From Pimelobacter simplex (GTDB taxonomy: Bacteria; Actinomycetota; Actinomycetes; Propionibacteriales; Nocardioidaceae): 64,000 nucleotides of DNA. Every line of letters starts with the position of its first letter. Positions within the stretch are counted from its first letter, which is position 1. A model generated the notes under the pieces. The model saw only the letters and a program-made list of their open reading frames with translations, was not told the origin of the DNA and made no database searches. The translations under genes were made by a program, and so were the position numbers. Below, in pieces: positions 32,728 to 41,470 of the stretch. Location: the NCBI RefSeq assembly GCF_900114845.1, contig NZ_FOUK01000005.1:128339-192338 (forward strand), read 5' to 3'.

Positions 32728-33660
32728 TCAGCCGCGGGGCAGGAGCGTCAGCAGCGTCGCCTCGGGACGGCACGCGATGCGGATGCGCAGGTAGGGGTTG
32801 CTGCCGATCCCGGCCGACACGTGCAGCCACGACGAGCCGGGGTCGCCCGGCCGGGAGTCCGCGGGATGACGGTGCAGGCCGCGGGCGCGCGCGGCGTCCA
32901 GGTCGCAGTTGGTCGCCAGCGTGCGCGGACCGCCGGGCCACGGCAGGCAGATCTGGCCGCCGTGGGTGTGCCCGGCGATGATCGCGTCGTAGCCGTCGGC
33001 GGCGAACTGGTCCAGCACCCGCAGGTACGGCGCGTGCGCGATCCCCAGCCGGACGTCGGCGCCGGGGTCGGCGGCTCCGGCGACGGCCGCCAGGTCGTCG
33101 TACTCCAGGTGCGGGTCGTCGACCCCCGCGAACGCGAGGACCGTCTCGCCCACGGTGAGCGTCGAGCGGCGGTTGGTCAGGTCGAGCCAGCCGGCGTTCG
33201 TCAGCCCGGCCGACAGGTCGCGCCAGGGCAGCTGGGGGACGTGGGTGTGCCGCTTGCCGTTGTCCGGTAGCAGGTAGGCCAGCGGGTTGCGCAGCCGCGG
33301 CTCGAAGTAGTCGTTGGACCCGTGCACGAACACGCCCGGCCGGTCGAGCAGCCTGCCGAGGCTGTCGAGGACCGACGGGACGGCGCGCCGGTGGGCCAGG
33401 TTGTCGCCGGTGTCGACGACCAGGTCGGGCTCGAGCGCCGCGAGCGAGCGGATCCACTCCTGCTTGCGGGCCTGTCCCGGCGTCATGTGGATGTCGCTCA
33501 GGTGCAGGACGCGCAGGGGCCGCATCCCGGCGGGGAGCACGCGGAGGTCGTACCGCCGCAGGGTGTACTGGCGCGCCTCCCAGAGGGCGTACGACGTCAC
33601 CGCGGTGCCGAGCGCCCCGCCGAGGCCGGCGGCGCGCAGCAGGCCTCGCGCGAATCCCAT
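32728..33660 (-). CDS. Metallophosphoesterase, membrane-anchored
   Basis: A 310-residue protein with an N-terminal hydrophobic anchor (about 5-27) and a calcineurin-like domain bearing all metal motifs: HLSDIH, DTGDN, GSND, a histidine in IAHAPY and AGHTHGGQ. It is like the YkuE group, which hydrolyses phosphodiesters, perhaps of lipid or wall components. The ATG at 33660 is preferred to 33678. It is divergent from the YqeY gene with 36 bp between. Confidence 0.92.
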   Translation of the reverse strand: MGFARGLLRAAGLGGALGTAVTSYALWEARQYTLRRYDLRVLPAGMRPLRVLHLSDIHMTPGQARKQEWIRSLAALEPDLVVDTGDNLAHRRAVPSVLDSLGRLLDRPGVFVHGSNDYFEPRLRNPLAYLLPDNGKRHTHVPQLPWRDLSAGLTNAGWLDLTNRRSTLTVGETVLAFAGVDDPHLEYDDLAAVAGAADPGADVRLGIAHAPYLRVLDQFAADGYDAIIAGHTHGGQICLPWPGGPRTLATNCDLDAARARGLHRHPADSRPGDPGSSWLHVSAGIGSNPYLRIRIACRPEATLLTLLPRG

Positions 33661-33696
33661 TCGGCAAGCCTCACACACGGCAGGCAGAATCTAGGC

Positions 33697-34155
33697 ATGA
33701 GCACCCTCAAGGACCGCCTCCGCGCCGACCTCACCACCGCCATCAAGGCGCGGGACGACGTCCGCTCGTCCACGCTGCGGATGGTCCTCACCGCCGTCAC
33801 CAACGCCGAGGTCGCCGGCAAGGTCGCCAAGGAGCTCACCGACGACGAGGTGCTCACCGTCCTCGCCAGCGAGGCCAAGAAGCGCCGCGAGGCCGCCGTC
33901 GCCTTCGAGGAGGGCGACCGCCCCGAGATGGCCGCCAAGGAGCGCGCCGAGACGGCGGTCCTCCAGGACTACCTCCCCGAGCAGCTCGGCCCCGACGAGA
34001 TCGCCGCCATCGTCAGCGCCGCCGTCGAGAAGCTCGGCGCCGCCGGCGCCGGCCCCAAGGCGATGGGCCAGGTGATGGGCATCGTGCAGCCGCAGGTCAA
34101 GGGCCGCGCCGACGGTGCCGCCGTCGCCGCCGAGGTCCGCCGCCAGCTCGGCTGA
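33697..34155 (+). CDS. GatB/YqeY domain protein
   Basis: This 152-residue helical protein is a full YqeY: MSTLKDRLRADLTTAIKARD opens it, then RSSTLRMVLTAVTNAEV and the tail AMGQVMGIVQPQVKGRADG. The domain resembles the tail of GatB, which binds tRNA, but the single-domain protein has no established role. It precedes menB by 43 bases on the same strand. Confidence 0.95.
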   Translation: MSTLKDRLRADLTTAIKARDDVRSSTLRMVLTAVTNAEVAGKVAKELTDDEVLTVLASEAKKRREAAVAFEEGDRPEMAAKERAETAVLQDYLPEQLGPDEIAAIVSAAVEKLGAAGAGPKAMGQVMGIVQPQVKGRADGAAVAAEVRRQLG

Positions 34156-34198
34156 GGCGTGTGCCGGGGCGCCGGCGCCAGGGACTAGCGTTCCGCCC

Positions 34199-35143
34199 AT
34201 GAGTGCGATCGAGGGCGTGAGCGAGACGTTCGACGCGAGCCAGTGGGACGTCGTCCCCGGGTTCGAGGACCTGACCGACCTGACCTACCACCGCGCCAAG
34301 GCGCACGGCACCGTCCGGATCGCCTTCGACCGCCCCGACGTCCTCAACGCCTTCCGGCCGCACACCGTCGACGAGCTGCTCCGCACCCTCGAGCACGCCC
34401 GCCAGTCGGCCGACGTCGGCTGCGTCCTGCTCACCGGCAACGGCCCGAGCGCCAAGAACGGCAAGCGCTCCTTCTGCACCGGCGGCGACCAGCGCATCCG
34501 CGGCCGCGCCGGCTACCAGTACGAGGACGTCGCCGCCGGCGCCACCGACACCGGCGCCGAGGAGCCCAGCGCCATCGACAAGGCCAAGCTCGCCCGCCTG
34601 CACATCCTCGAGTGCCAGCGCCTCATCCGGTTCATGCCGAAGGTCGTCATCTGCGTCGTCCCCGGCTGGGCGGCCGGCGGCGGCCACAGCCTCTTCGTCA
34701 CCTGCGACCTCGCCCTCGCCTCCCTCGAGCACGCGCAGTTCAAGCAGACCGACGCCGACGTGGGCTCCTTCGACGGCGGCTACGGCTCGGCCTACCTCGC
34801 CCGCCAGGTGGGCCAGAAGTTCGCCCGCGAGATCTTCTTCCTCGGCCAGGAGTACTCCGCCGAGGACGCCGTCCGCATGGGCGCCGCCAACCGCGCCGTC
34901 CCCCACGCCGAGCTCGAGGCCACCGCGCTCGAGTGGGGCCGGCTGATCAACGGCAAGAGCCCCACCGCGCAGCGGATGCTGAAGTACTCGTTCAACCTGC
35001 TCGACGACGGGCTCGTGGGGCAGCAGCTGTTCGCGGGGGAGACGACGCGGCTGGCGTACATGACCGACGAGGCGCAGGAGGGGCGCGACCAGTTCCTGGA
35101 GAAGCGGGAGCCGGACTGGTCGCCGTACCCCTGGTACTACTGA
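34199..35143 (+). CDS. menB: 1,4-dihydroxy-2-naphthoyl-CoA synthase
   Basis: The 314-residue crotonase-fold enzyme has the MenB features: RIAFDRPDVLNAFRPHTVDEL, SFCTGGDQRIRG, GWAAGGGHSLFVTCDL (oxyanion hole) and the catalytic loop DVGSFDGGYGSAYLARQVG, closing with DWSPYPWYY. It cyclises o-succinylbenzoyl-CoA in menaquinone synthesis. No other men gene is present in the window. It is the last regular gene before the foreign island, and its 3' end is intact. Confidence 0.96.
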   Translation: MSAIEGVSETFDASQWDVVPGFEDLTDLTYHRAKAHGTVRIAFDRPDVLNAFRPHTVDELLRTLEHARQSADVGCVLLTGNGPSAKNGKRSFCTGGDQRIRGRAGYQYEDVAAGATDTGAEEPSAIDKAKLARLHILECQRLIRFMPKVVICVVPGWAAGGGHSLFVTCDLALASLEHAQFKQTDADVGSFDGGYGSAYLARQVGQKFAREIFFLGQEYSAEDAVRMGAANRAVPHAELEATALEWGRLINGKSPTAQRMLKYSFNLLDDGLVGQQLFAGETTRLAYMTDEAQEGRDQFLEKREPDWSPYPWYY

Positions 35144-35635
35144 ATCGGCCTGTTTCCGCAGTTCAGATGGCTAAGGACCCTTACCGGTACGCAGGCGGCC
35201 CGCAAGTGAAGACTGCTCGCGACATCGTCGAGATTAGGGCGACCGCGATCGGCAGGCTTGACTGTCGGTGCCTCGATCAATCGCGCCGGGGTGGTGCTTG
35301 AAGGAGCCGCACCTCGCCGACGGAAAGACCAGACGACCGTTTGGGTCCGCCAGCTACCAGACTCTCGCCGACCCATCGACGCCGTCCTGGTGAAGCCGGG
35401 CACCTACTTTCGTAGCCGGGCCGCTGAGACACGACCTCCCGTGCCTCGTGGCTGGCCACAACCACCTTCGGCTGGACTGCAAGGCCTGCGACGACACGGC
35501 ACATGACCAGTGTCTACGGACTCCCTTGCCGGGCATCCCTAACCTGGTGGGAGAGGGCTTCCTGCAGATGTGCACCGAGTTGGCCCCGGCCTCGCATAGC
35601 CTGAGCGTCCTGACCAATCGCTTCGGGGGCACGAC
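35144..35635. other. Gene-free left part of the island
   Basis: About 490 bases with no frame that looks coding on either strand. Short frames carry motifs such as DCKACDDTAHDQC that I cannot place. It may hold degraded sequence or the promoter region of the TcmP gene. Confidence 0.45.
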
Positions 35636-36778
35636 GTGCACAAGTTCCACAAGACCAAGAAGTCGGCGGCGGTACTGAAGCACGGCATCATCGACTCGTA
35701 CGCCCCACCGTTCATCGGCAAGACGGGCAGCCGCTCCCTCGACAACCGAGTGGCCTTCATCGACGGATACGCCGGACCGGGCCGGTACGGCACCGACGAG
35801 GAAGGTTCCGGAGCGATGCTGCTCCGGCATGCCAAGCAGTACGCGCCCCTCCCCCGTAAAGTTGAGTGCCACTTCGTGGAGGAGGACCCCGAGACCGTCG
35901 AGAAGTTGCGCGAGGTAGTCGAGGAGGAGGGCGAAGGCGTCACCGTCACGGTCAGCGACGGCGACATCTCGACCCACCTGCCCGACCTGCTGGAGCAGTG
36001 CGACGGGATTCCGCTGTTCGTTTACCTTGACCCGTGCGGTCTGGTGATCCCGTTCGACGAGGTCGTCGCGATCTTCGAGCGCCCAGGAGGCCTCGGTGCA
36101 CCGGCGACCGAGGTCCTGATCAACTTTTCCGCCGTCAGCCTCCGGCGCATCGCCGGGCACCTGACGAGTCCAACACCCACCGAGGCGACGCTGGCGCGGA
36201 TGGACGAGGTCTGCGGCGGCGAATGGTGGCGGGACGCCTGGCTCAACGCACTGCCGGACAAGGACGCCGCCGAGCAGGCCGTCGTCAACGGGTACGCCGA
36301 GCGTCTGTCGAAGGGGGCCGGACACGCGGGCCACTGGGTGATTGACGTCCGGCCCCGTGTAGGGCTTAAGCCGCTGTATTACCTGGTGTTCGCTTCCCGC
36401 CACATCGCAGGGCTCGAGTACTTCGGCGAGGCGTCCTCCCTCGGCCTGGAGAAGTGGCGCCGGTACTCGGCCCAGCAGGAGGCCGAGGGCACCCTGTTCG
36501 GGGACGACGACTCCTGGGAGGACGAGTTCAAGGCCAGCGAGGCGAAACTCAAACAGGAGTGGATCGACACCCTGGCCGAGAACCTGGAGACAGAATTGGT
36601 GACGGGTCAGCCGTTCCGCGTACTCGACCGCTACGGCGAAGTCTTCGGTGACCTGGCGGGGGTCGCCCGAGGTATGCACCTACGGGCAGCGATGAAGAAG
36701 GTGCTCGCAGCGGGCCTGACTACCACTAGCCCCGTGGGCGAGAACAACCTGCTTCAGCTGACGCTCATGCCCGCGTAG
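35636..36778 (+). CDS. tcmP: Three-Cys-motif partner protein TcmP
   Basis: A 380-residue protein from GTG 35636 (GGGGGC eight bases upstream). It begins MHKFHKTKKSAAVLKHGIID and has FIDGYAGPGRY (about 42-52), FVEEDPETVEKL and VYLDPCGLVIPFDEV, which together look like the SAM-binding and DPxx motifs of a class I methyltransferase-like fold. This opening and the DGYAGPG block are typical of TcmP, a family defined by being next to three-Cys-motif (DUF5131/Gp37-Gp68) proteins. The function is unknown. The partner gene is here but convergent, with 14 bp overlap. Family assignment is by recall of these motifs. Confidence 0.8.
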   Translation: MHKFHKTKKSAAVLKHGIIDSYAPPFIGKTGSRSLDNRVAFIDGYAGPGRYGTDEEGSGAMLLRHAKQYAPLPRKVECHFVEEDPETVEKLREVVEEEGEGVTVTVSDGDISTHLPDLLEQCDGIPLFVYLDPCGLVIPFDEVVAIFERPGGLGAPATEVLINFSAVSLRRIAGHLTSPTPTEATLARMDEVCGGEWWRDAWLNALPDKDAAEQAVVNGYAERLSKGAGHAGHWVIDVRPRVGLKPLYYLVFASRHIAGLEYFGEASSLGLEKWRRYSAQQEAEGTLFGDDDSWEDEFKASEAKLKQEWIDTLAENLETELVTGQPFRVLDRYGEVFGDLAGVARGMHLRAAMKKVLAAGLTTTSPVGENNLLQLTLMPA

Positions 36779-37517
36779 CGACCGGCTCCGGCATCTCGTC
36801 CCACAGCCGACCGTCCAGTTCGCGCCCGTTGCTCTTCGGCGTGCGTCCGCCCCACTGCTTGAAGAAGAACGCCACCTTCTGCTCGCGGCACTCGTCCCGG
36901 AGTTCGCGCACCCACTCGGGGTCGAGAGGACGGTGGTTCGGCCCGCTCTCGCCTCCAGCTATCAGCCAGTGCAACCCAGCCAAATCGAGTCCGGCGAGCG
37001 ACCCGAGCAGCGGCTCGGCGGAGACGAAGCGGGTCGCGGCCGGGACCTTCCGCAACTCGTCCAGCCGCCACAACTGGTCTTGCGTCTCCACGCTCACGCC
37101 GAGCCACACGTTGCTGGGCCACGGCAGTTCCTCCGCCATACGAGCCGCACGCCGTGGCCGCTTGGTCAGCAACTGATAGGTGTGCCGGGGCGTCTCTTCC
37201 ATCACCTGGAAGACGTCCCGGATGTAGTCCGAAGACACCCGCGCATGGAACAGGTCGGACATGCTGTTAACGAAAATGACGCGGGGCGACGACCACCGGC
37301 GCGGGATGTCCAGCGCAGAGGGATGTTCTGTGATCGCGAAGCCCGGCCCGCTCGTACGCGGGTCGCCGTCCTCCTGATACTTCGGGTTGCCCATCGCCTT
37401 CAACCGCTTGGCCAGCGTCAGCGCGTAGCAGTTGTCGCAGCCTGGGCTGATCCGGTCACAGCCGGTCGTGGGGTTCCACGTGGCTTCCGTCCACTCGATG
37501 CTGCTGCCGTCCGCCAT
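36765..37517 (-). CDS. DUF5131 (phage Gp37/Gp68-like) three-Cys-motif protein
   Basis: The 250-residue protein starts MADGSSIEWTEATWNPTTGC and has the family cysteines at 20, 27 and 30 (C-x6-C-x2-C in GCDRISPGCDNCYA), followed by FVNSMSDLFHARV, YQLLTKRP, WLGVSVETQ, RFVSAEPLLG, LIAGGESGPNHRPLDPEWVR and FFFKQWGG, the full set of DUF5131 blocks. The cysteine cluster resembles those of radical SAM enzymes. It is related to phage proteins of unknown role. On the minus strand TACCTT lies 9 bases before the ATG with no good ribosome site, so the mRNA may be leaderless. An upstream ATG at 37583 is possible but less likely. Confidence 0.85.
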   Translation of the reverse strand: MADGSSIEWTEATWNPTTGCDRISPGCDNCYALTLAKRLKAMGNPKYQEDGDPRTSGPGFAITEHPSALDIPRRWSSPRVIFVNSMSDLFHARVSSDYIRDVFQVMEETPRHTYQLLTKRPRRAARMAEELPWPSNVWLGVSVETQDQLWRLDELRKVPAATRFVSAEPLLGSLAGLDLAGLHWLIAGGESGPNHRPLDPEWVRELRDECREQKVAFFFKQWGGRTPKSNGRELDGRLWDEMPEPVATRA

Positions 37518-37608
37518 GGCAATAAGGTATGTCACCGAGCACCGACACTCCGGCATCTTGGCGCCGATGGTGGCCCGCGTCACGCGCCCGGAAAAGCACC
37601 TGACCCAT

Positions 37609-37722
37609 GCCGTTTTGGGTCCCGCCGGCGACGAGGATGTTCAGTCCGGCGCAGACCGAAGCCTCCAGGAAGGCGGACGCTCGGGCCATGAGATCTGTAT
37701 GCGTCTGCCCGCCGCATGCCAG
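37609..37722 (-). pseudogene. Fragment of a CpaF/VirB11-like secretion ATPase
   Basis: The minus strand reads ASAFLEASVCAGLNILVAGG followed by TQNG, which closely follows the P-loop lead-in of CpaF-type ATPases (FLEASVRAGLNILVAGGTQAGKTT). The frame then loses the GKT and nothing recognisable continues; a stop lies close upstream. Only about 35 residues remain. Such ATPases are frequent on actinobacterial integrative elements, so this is probably a relic of the element that brought in the island. Confidence 0.5.
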
Positions 37723-37804
37723 CTACCACTTTCGCGCGACCAGTTGTGCCCACCTCTCTGATTCTCCGAGTCTCGGAGCAGGCGCTGGGTCCCGTTTAGG
37801 GAGC

Positions 37805-38113
37805 CTAGAGAAGGAGATGCGAGATCAGTCCCGCGCCCACCCATTCACCTTGGCGGAAGCACCCTTCGCTGTGAATAGAGCCTGTCTGCTGTCCACAGTC
37901 GCCGCACTTCTTGTGACGCAGCGTTTCTGAGGCTTGGAAGAACTCCAAGCGGTCATCGGTCCTGGGTCCCCACCGGATTTCAACCTCGTTGGTGCCGTTC
38001 TGGAAGGTTTCAGAATAACTTCCATCGCCGCGGTCGCGCGTCTTCTCGACTAGGTCAAAGCCGCTGCTGAGCAGGACCTCGCGCAACGCGGCGCGTTCGG
38101 GTGCGGTTGCCAT
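37805..38113 (-). CDS. Hypothetical small protein with a CxxC site
   Basis: A 102-residue protein MATAPERAALREVLLSSGFD... with an acidic beta-rich middle (SYSETFQNGTNEVEIRWGP) and a C-terminal KKCGDCGQQTGSIHSEGC that could bind zinc. GAGAGG lies upstream at a slightly long distance. I do not recognise it. It is on the same strand as the DUF5131 gene but separated from it by the ATPase relic. Confidence 0.5.
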   Translation of the reverse strand: MATAPERAALREVLLSSGFDLVEKTRDRGDGSYSETFQNGTNEVEIRWGPRTDDRLEFFQASETLRHKKCGDCGQQTGSIHSEGCFRQGEWVGAGLISHLLL

Positions 38114-38306
38114 GAGCGCAAAAACCTCTCCATCTAAAGAACACAGGATCCCACGCCGTGGAACAGCGGGGACTACTCGCCAATTGTGCGCGAGATCAGT
38201 GCGACACACCCGTCCCATTCCACCGTTACGGTCGCGCCTCGCGGCGTCTCCTCGGAGGGTCGCGGATTGATACTCGTGGCCTCAGGGCTGCTCCGGGTCC
38301 GTACGT

Positions 38307-38831
38307 TATGTTGGGGACTTGGTCTTACGCGCATGCGGACGTCTGAGTTCCTTCAGTCGGCGTCGCGTTGGAGTAGGGGTCATACCCTGCAGATTCAACC
38401 GCGGGTCAAGTCGACCCAGCACGTCGCCTTCGAGGTGCCCGAGAGTGTCGGCATCGTCAACCGGCCACGCCGATCACACTGAGGTGGGTGTGCATCCATG
38501 TACTGAGTGCGCCTTGGTCGATCTGTGGTTCGCCGCGTGCAGCGGCCAAGGCGGACCCCAATGATCGGCGGAATGTAGAGAACTCGTGCCGTCCGCCTAG
38601 GTGCATCCCGGTGATGCGGGACCACCGAGTGTTCGTAGAACGTCGTCCGCTCGGCCATCGGGTGGCGCCGGCGAGTCCTGCCTACCATGCCGCACGTATC
38701 GGGATGCGCAGTCCGAGGGACAGGTCGGCGACGCCGACGTCATCGACCCACCAGCTGTACAACCCTGGCGTCCTCAGTCCGTCGGGTCCCCGGGGAGACG
38801 AACTCAGAGGCTGGGACCGAGTTCTCGGCAT
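38307..38831 (-). pseudogene. GIY-YIG nuclease-family gene, broken by nonsense and frameshift
   Basis: In one minus-strand frame the sequence reads GLRTPGLYSWWVDDVGVADL up to a TAG at 38682-38684, then continues in the same frame with AGLAGATRWPSGRRSTNTRW, later GMHLGGRHEFSTFRRSLGSA and GEPQIDQGALSTWMHTHLSV, to a TGA at 38457-38459. A +1 frame then carries on with DDADTLGHLEGDVLGRLD, PRLNLQGMTPTP and RRLKELRRPHAR. Together this is a whole actinobacterial GIY-YIG-like protein. The nonsense codon sits at the expected tyrosine of the second motif (YAG). At least two lesions are present, so no full product can be made. Confidence 0.75.
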
Positions 38832-39094
38832 CAGTGAGCAGGCGACAGAACTCGTGTGTGGAGGTGTGGCCAGTGCTCGTGGCCGAGTGCGCACCGGTCC
38901 GATCAGCGATGGCTACGACCTTTGGGTACCAGGCCAGCCGCTGCCCCATCGAGAGGCCAGCCAAGGGTTCCGTGATCGTGGCGCCCTTGGATGCGAGTGG
39001 TCCGCGCATAGGGTCGAGGTGGTCTTGCCTGTGTGCACCTCAAGTACTTGATCGTGGAGGGGCCCGCAGAGCAGTTCAAGTCGTTCAACGACCC

Positions 39095-40096
39095 ATGCCC
39101 CCCAACGACCTCGCCTTCGCCGCGCGGGAGCGTCTGGGGTACTCCGTCGAGGGCCTCGACCGTGGATCCCCGCTGCAGACCGACATCGATCGACTCCGCC
39201 AGGGCGGCGTCGGGGGGCAGTTCTGGTCGGTGTTCGCGCCGAGCGAGCTGCCGCCCGTCGACACGGTCCAGTACACGCTCGAGCAGATCGACTTCGTCTA
39301 CCGGCTCATCGCGCGCTACCCGGAGACGTTCCGGTTCGCCCGCACCGGTGACGACGTACGACGCAGCTGGGACGACGGCAAGGTCGCCTCCCTCATCGGC
39401 GCCGAGGGCGGCAACAGCATCGGCGGCTCCCTCGCGGTCCTCCGCGTCCTCGCCCGGCTCGGCCTCCGCTACATGACCCTCACCCGCAACTACAACGTGG
39501 ACTGGGCCGACTCGGCGACCGACGAGCCCGTCCACCACGGGTTGAGCGACTTCGGGCGCGACGTCGTCCGGGAGATGAACCGGCTCGGCGTCCTCGTCGA
39601 CCTCTCGCACGTCTCCGCCGACACCATGCGCGACGCCATCAGCGTCTCCCAGGAGCCGGTCATCTTCAGCCACTCCTCGTGCTTCAGCGTCTGCGCGCAC
39701 CCGCGGAACGTCCCAGACGACGTACTCGCGTCGCTGTCCGGCAACGGCGGCGTCGTCATGGTCGCATTCGTGCCCCAGTTCGTCGATGCCGACTACCACG
39801 CCTGGTTCGACGGCGGCGGCGTCGGGACCAAGCCGCGGGTCACCGTCCAGCACGTCGCCGACCACGTCGACCACGCGCGCGAGGTCGCGGGACTGGAGCA
39901 CATCGGGTTTGGCTCCGACTACGACGGGTGCGACGACTTCCCGGTCGACATGGCCGACGTGGTCGGCTTCGCTCCGCTGCTCGACGAGCTGGCGACGCGG
40001 GGCTGGTCGGCACCCGACCTGGCGAAGCTGATGGGCGGCAACGTCCTCCGCGTGCTGGACGAGACCAGCGCGGCGTCGGTGGGTGCGATCGGCTGA
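39095..40096 (+). pseudogene. Membrane dipeptidase (peptidase M19) with lost N-terminus
   Basis: From NDLAFAARERLGYSVEGLDR onward the protein is a good M19 dipeptidase: GGVGGQFWSVFAPSE, IGAEGG (bridging Glu), LVDLSHVS and IFSHSS (zinc His), RNVPDD and GFGSDYDG. The first zinc ligand motif, normally DGHND, reads MPPND here, so the His is gone. The substrate-contact His in TLTH is Arg (TLTRN), and EGGH is EGGN. Homology stops where the island ends. It could still be translated from ATG 39095 (333 aa), but activity is doubtful. Intact members cleave dipeptides with zinc. Confidence 0.65.
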
Positions 40097-40153
40097 GGGA
40101 CAGCGGACGTGGTGCGCCAGCGACGAGCTCGGCCTGACCGGCGAGGGGTTGTC

Positions 40154-40216
40154 CGTCGTACCGGACATTTCTGCTGTGTTTCGGAGCGATCCGCAGCCGA
40201 ATTGTCCGGTACGACG
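40154..40216. repeat. Intergenic palindrome, repeat family B (copy 2)
   Basis: Arms CGTCGTACCGGACA and its complement (40154-40167 and 40203-40216) are perfect over 14 bp and continue inward imperfectly (CTGCTGTG against CCGCAGCC). It lies between the convergent M19 and aceF genes, five bases from the aceF stop. It shares the same arm sequence as 13201-13263. Confidence 0.85.
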
Positions 40217-40220
40217 ATTC

Positions 40221-41459
40221 TCAGAGCACCAGCCGCCGCACATCCCCCACCAGGTGCGCGACGTGCGCCGTGAACCGCGCCGCGAGCGCCCCGTCGACGA
40301 CCCGGTGGTCGTAGGACAGGCAGAGCGGGAGCATCAGGCGGGGGACGAAGGTCTCGCCGTCCCAGACCGGTGCCATCTTCGAGCGGACGACGCCGAGGAT
40401 GGCGACCTCGGGGGCGTTGACGATGGGGGTGAAGTGGGTGCCGCCGATGCCGCCGAGGCTGCTGATGGTGAAGGTGGCGCCCTGCATGTCGGTGGCGGTG
40501 AGCTTGCCGTCGCGGGCGCGGGCGGAGAGGTCGGCGAGGTCGTGACTGAGCTCGAGGATGCCCTTGCGGTCGACGTCGCGGACGACGGGCACGACGAGTC
40601 CGTCGGGGGTGTCGACGGCGACGCCGATGTGGACGTAGTCCTTGAGGACGAGGCTCTCGCCGGCCAGGGAGCTGTTGACCTCCGGGTACTGGCGGAGGGC
40701 GGCGGCGGTGGCCTTGAGGAGGAAGCTCAGGAGGGTCACGCGGTAGCCGTCGGGGCGGGCGGCGTCGTCGAGCTCGCGGCGGTAGGCGTCGAGGTCGGTG
40801 ATGTCGGCCTCGTCGGCGTGCGTGACGTGGGGGACGTTGAGCCAGGAGCGGTGCAGGTGGGGGCCGGAGAGCTTCTTGATCCGGGACAGCGGCACCGTGC
40901 GGACCGGGCCGAACCTGCTGAAGTCGACCTCGGGGACGGCGGGGATGCCGGCGCCGCCGGTCGCGGAGGTGTCGGCTGCGGGTGCGACCGAGCGCTCGTA
41001 GTGGGCGAGCAGGTCCTGCTTGGTGACCCGGCCCTTGGCGCCGCTGCCGGTGACGGCGGCGAGGTCGACCTCGAGCTCGCGGGCGAGGCGGCGGACGAGG
41101 GGGGTGGCGCGGAGACCGCCGTCCGGCTCGACCGCCTCGGGTACGACGGGCGCCGGTACCGGCTCGGCGGCGGGCGCCGCAGGCTCGGGGGCCGGCGGTG
41201 CCGCGGCGGCCGGTGTCTCCTCGGCGGCCTCGGCCACCTCGGCGATCGCGATCACGCTGCCCTGGCTGACCGTGTCGCCCACCGCCACCGACAGCGACAC
41301 GATGGTCCCGTCGACGGGCGAGGGCACCTCCATCGTGGCCTTGTCGGTCTCCAGCGTGACGAGCGGGTCCTCCGCCCGGACGACGGTGCCGGGGCTGACG
41401 AGCAGCTCGATGACGGGTACGTCGGTGAAGTCGCCGATGTCCGGGACCTTGATCTCCAT
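40221..41459 (-). CDS. aceF: Dihydrolipoamide acetyltransferase, E2 of pyruvate dehydrogenase
   Basis: A 412-residue E2 with a single lipoyl domain (1-76; lipoyl Lys40 in LETDKATMEVPSP), a Pro/Ala linker, a peripheral-subunit binding domain (about 117-152, ATPLVRRLARELEVDL) and the catalytic domain ending in SYDHRVVDGALAARF with the HxxxDG active site. It transfers acetyl groups from E1 to CoA. GAGG precedes ATG 41459. The gene follows aceE by 11 bases. The E3 subunit is not in the window. Confidence 0.95.
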   Translation of the reverse strand: MEIKVPDIGDFTDVPVIELLVSPGTVVRAEDPLVTLETDKATMEVPSPVDGTIVSLSVAVGDTVSQGSVIAIAEVAEAAEETPAAAAPPAPEPAAPAAEPVPAPVVPEAVEPDGGLRATPLVRRLARELEVDLAAVTGSGAKGRVTKQDLLAHYERSVAPAADTSATGGAGIPAVPEVDFSRFGPVRTVPLSRIKKLSGPHLHRSWLNVPHVTHADEADITDLDAYRRELDDAARPDGYRVTLLSFLLKATAAALRQYPEVNSSLAGESLVLKDYVHIGVAVDTPDGLVVPVVRDVDRKGILELSHDLADLSARARDGKLTATDMQGATFTISSLGGIGGTHFTPIVNAPEVAILGVVRSKMAPVWDGETFVPRLMLPLCLSYDHRVVDGALAARFTAHVAHLVGDVRRLVL

Positions 41460-41470
41460 CGTTGCAGTCC

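Larger units (their letters stand above)
35144..39094. other. Lower-GC genomic island, partly decayed
   Basis: From just after menB to the start of the M19 gene the base composition drops visibly and codon use is less GC-biased at third positions. It holds two intact accessory genes (TcmP, DUF5131), a small intact-looking gene, and at least two broken genes (CpaF-like ATPase piece, GIY-YIG nuclease). No integrase, transposase or tRNA at either end was found, and I could not find a direct repeat at the borders. The right border falls where the M19 dipeptidase has lost its N-terminus. Confidence 0.7.

Noticed and set aside
35120..35170. Attachment site direct repeat at the left island border
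   Set aside because: No matching repeat could be found at the right border near 39040-39095, and no tRNA or integrase is present.
35448..35678. A small plus-strand gene before tcmP with DCKACDDTAHDQC
   Set aside because: Overlaps the TcmP start, has no ribosome site and no known pattern; likely chance.
38488..39051. 187-codon plus-strand frame in the island
   Set aside because: It is antisense to the GIY-YIG pseudogene and the composition is that of a shadow frame.
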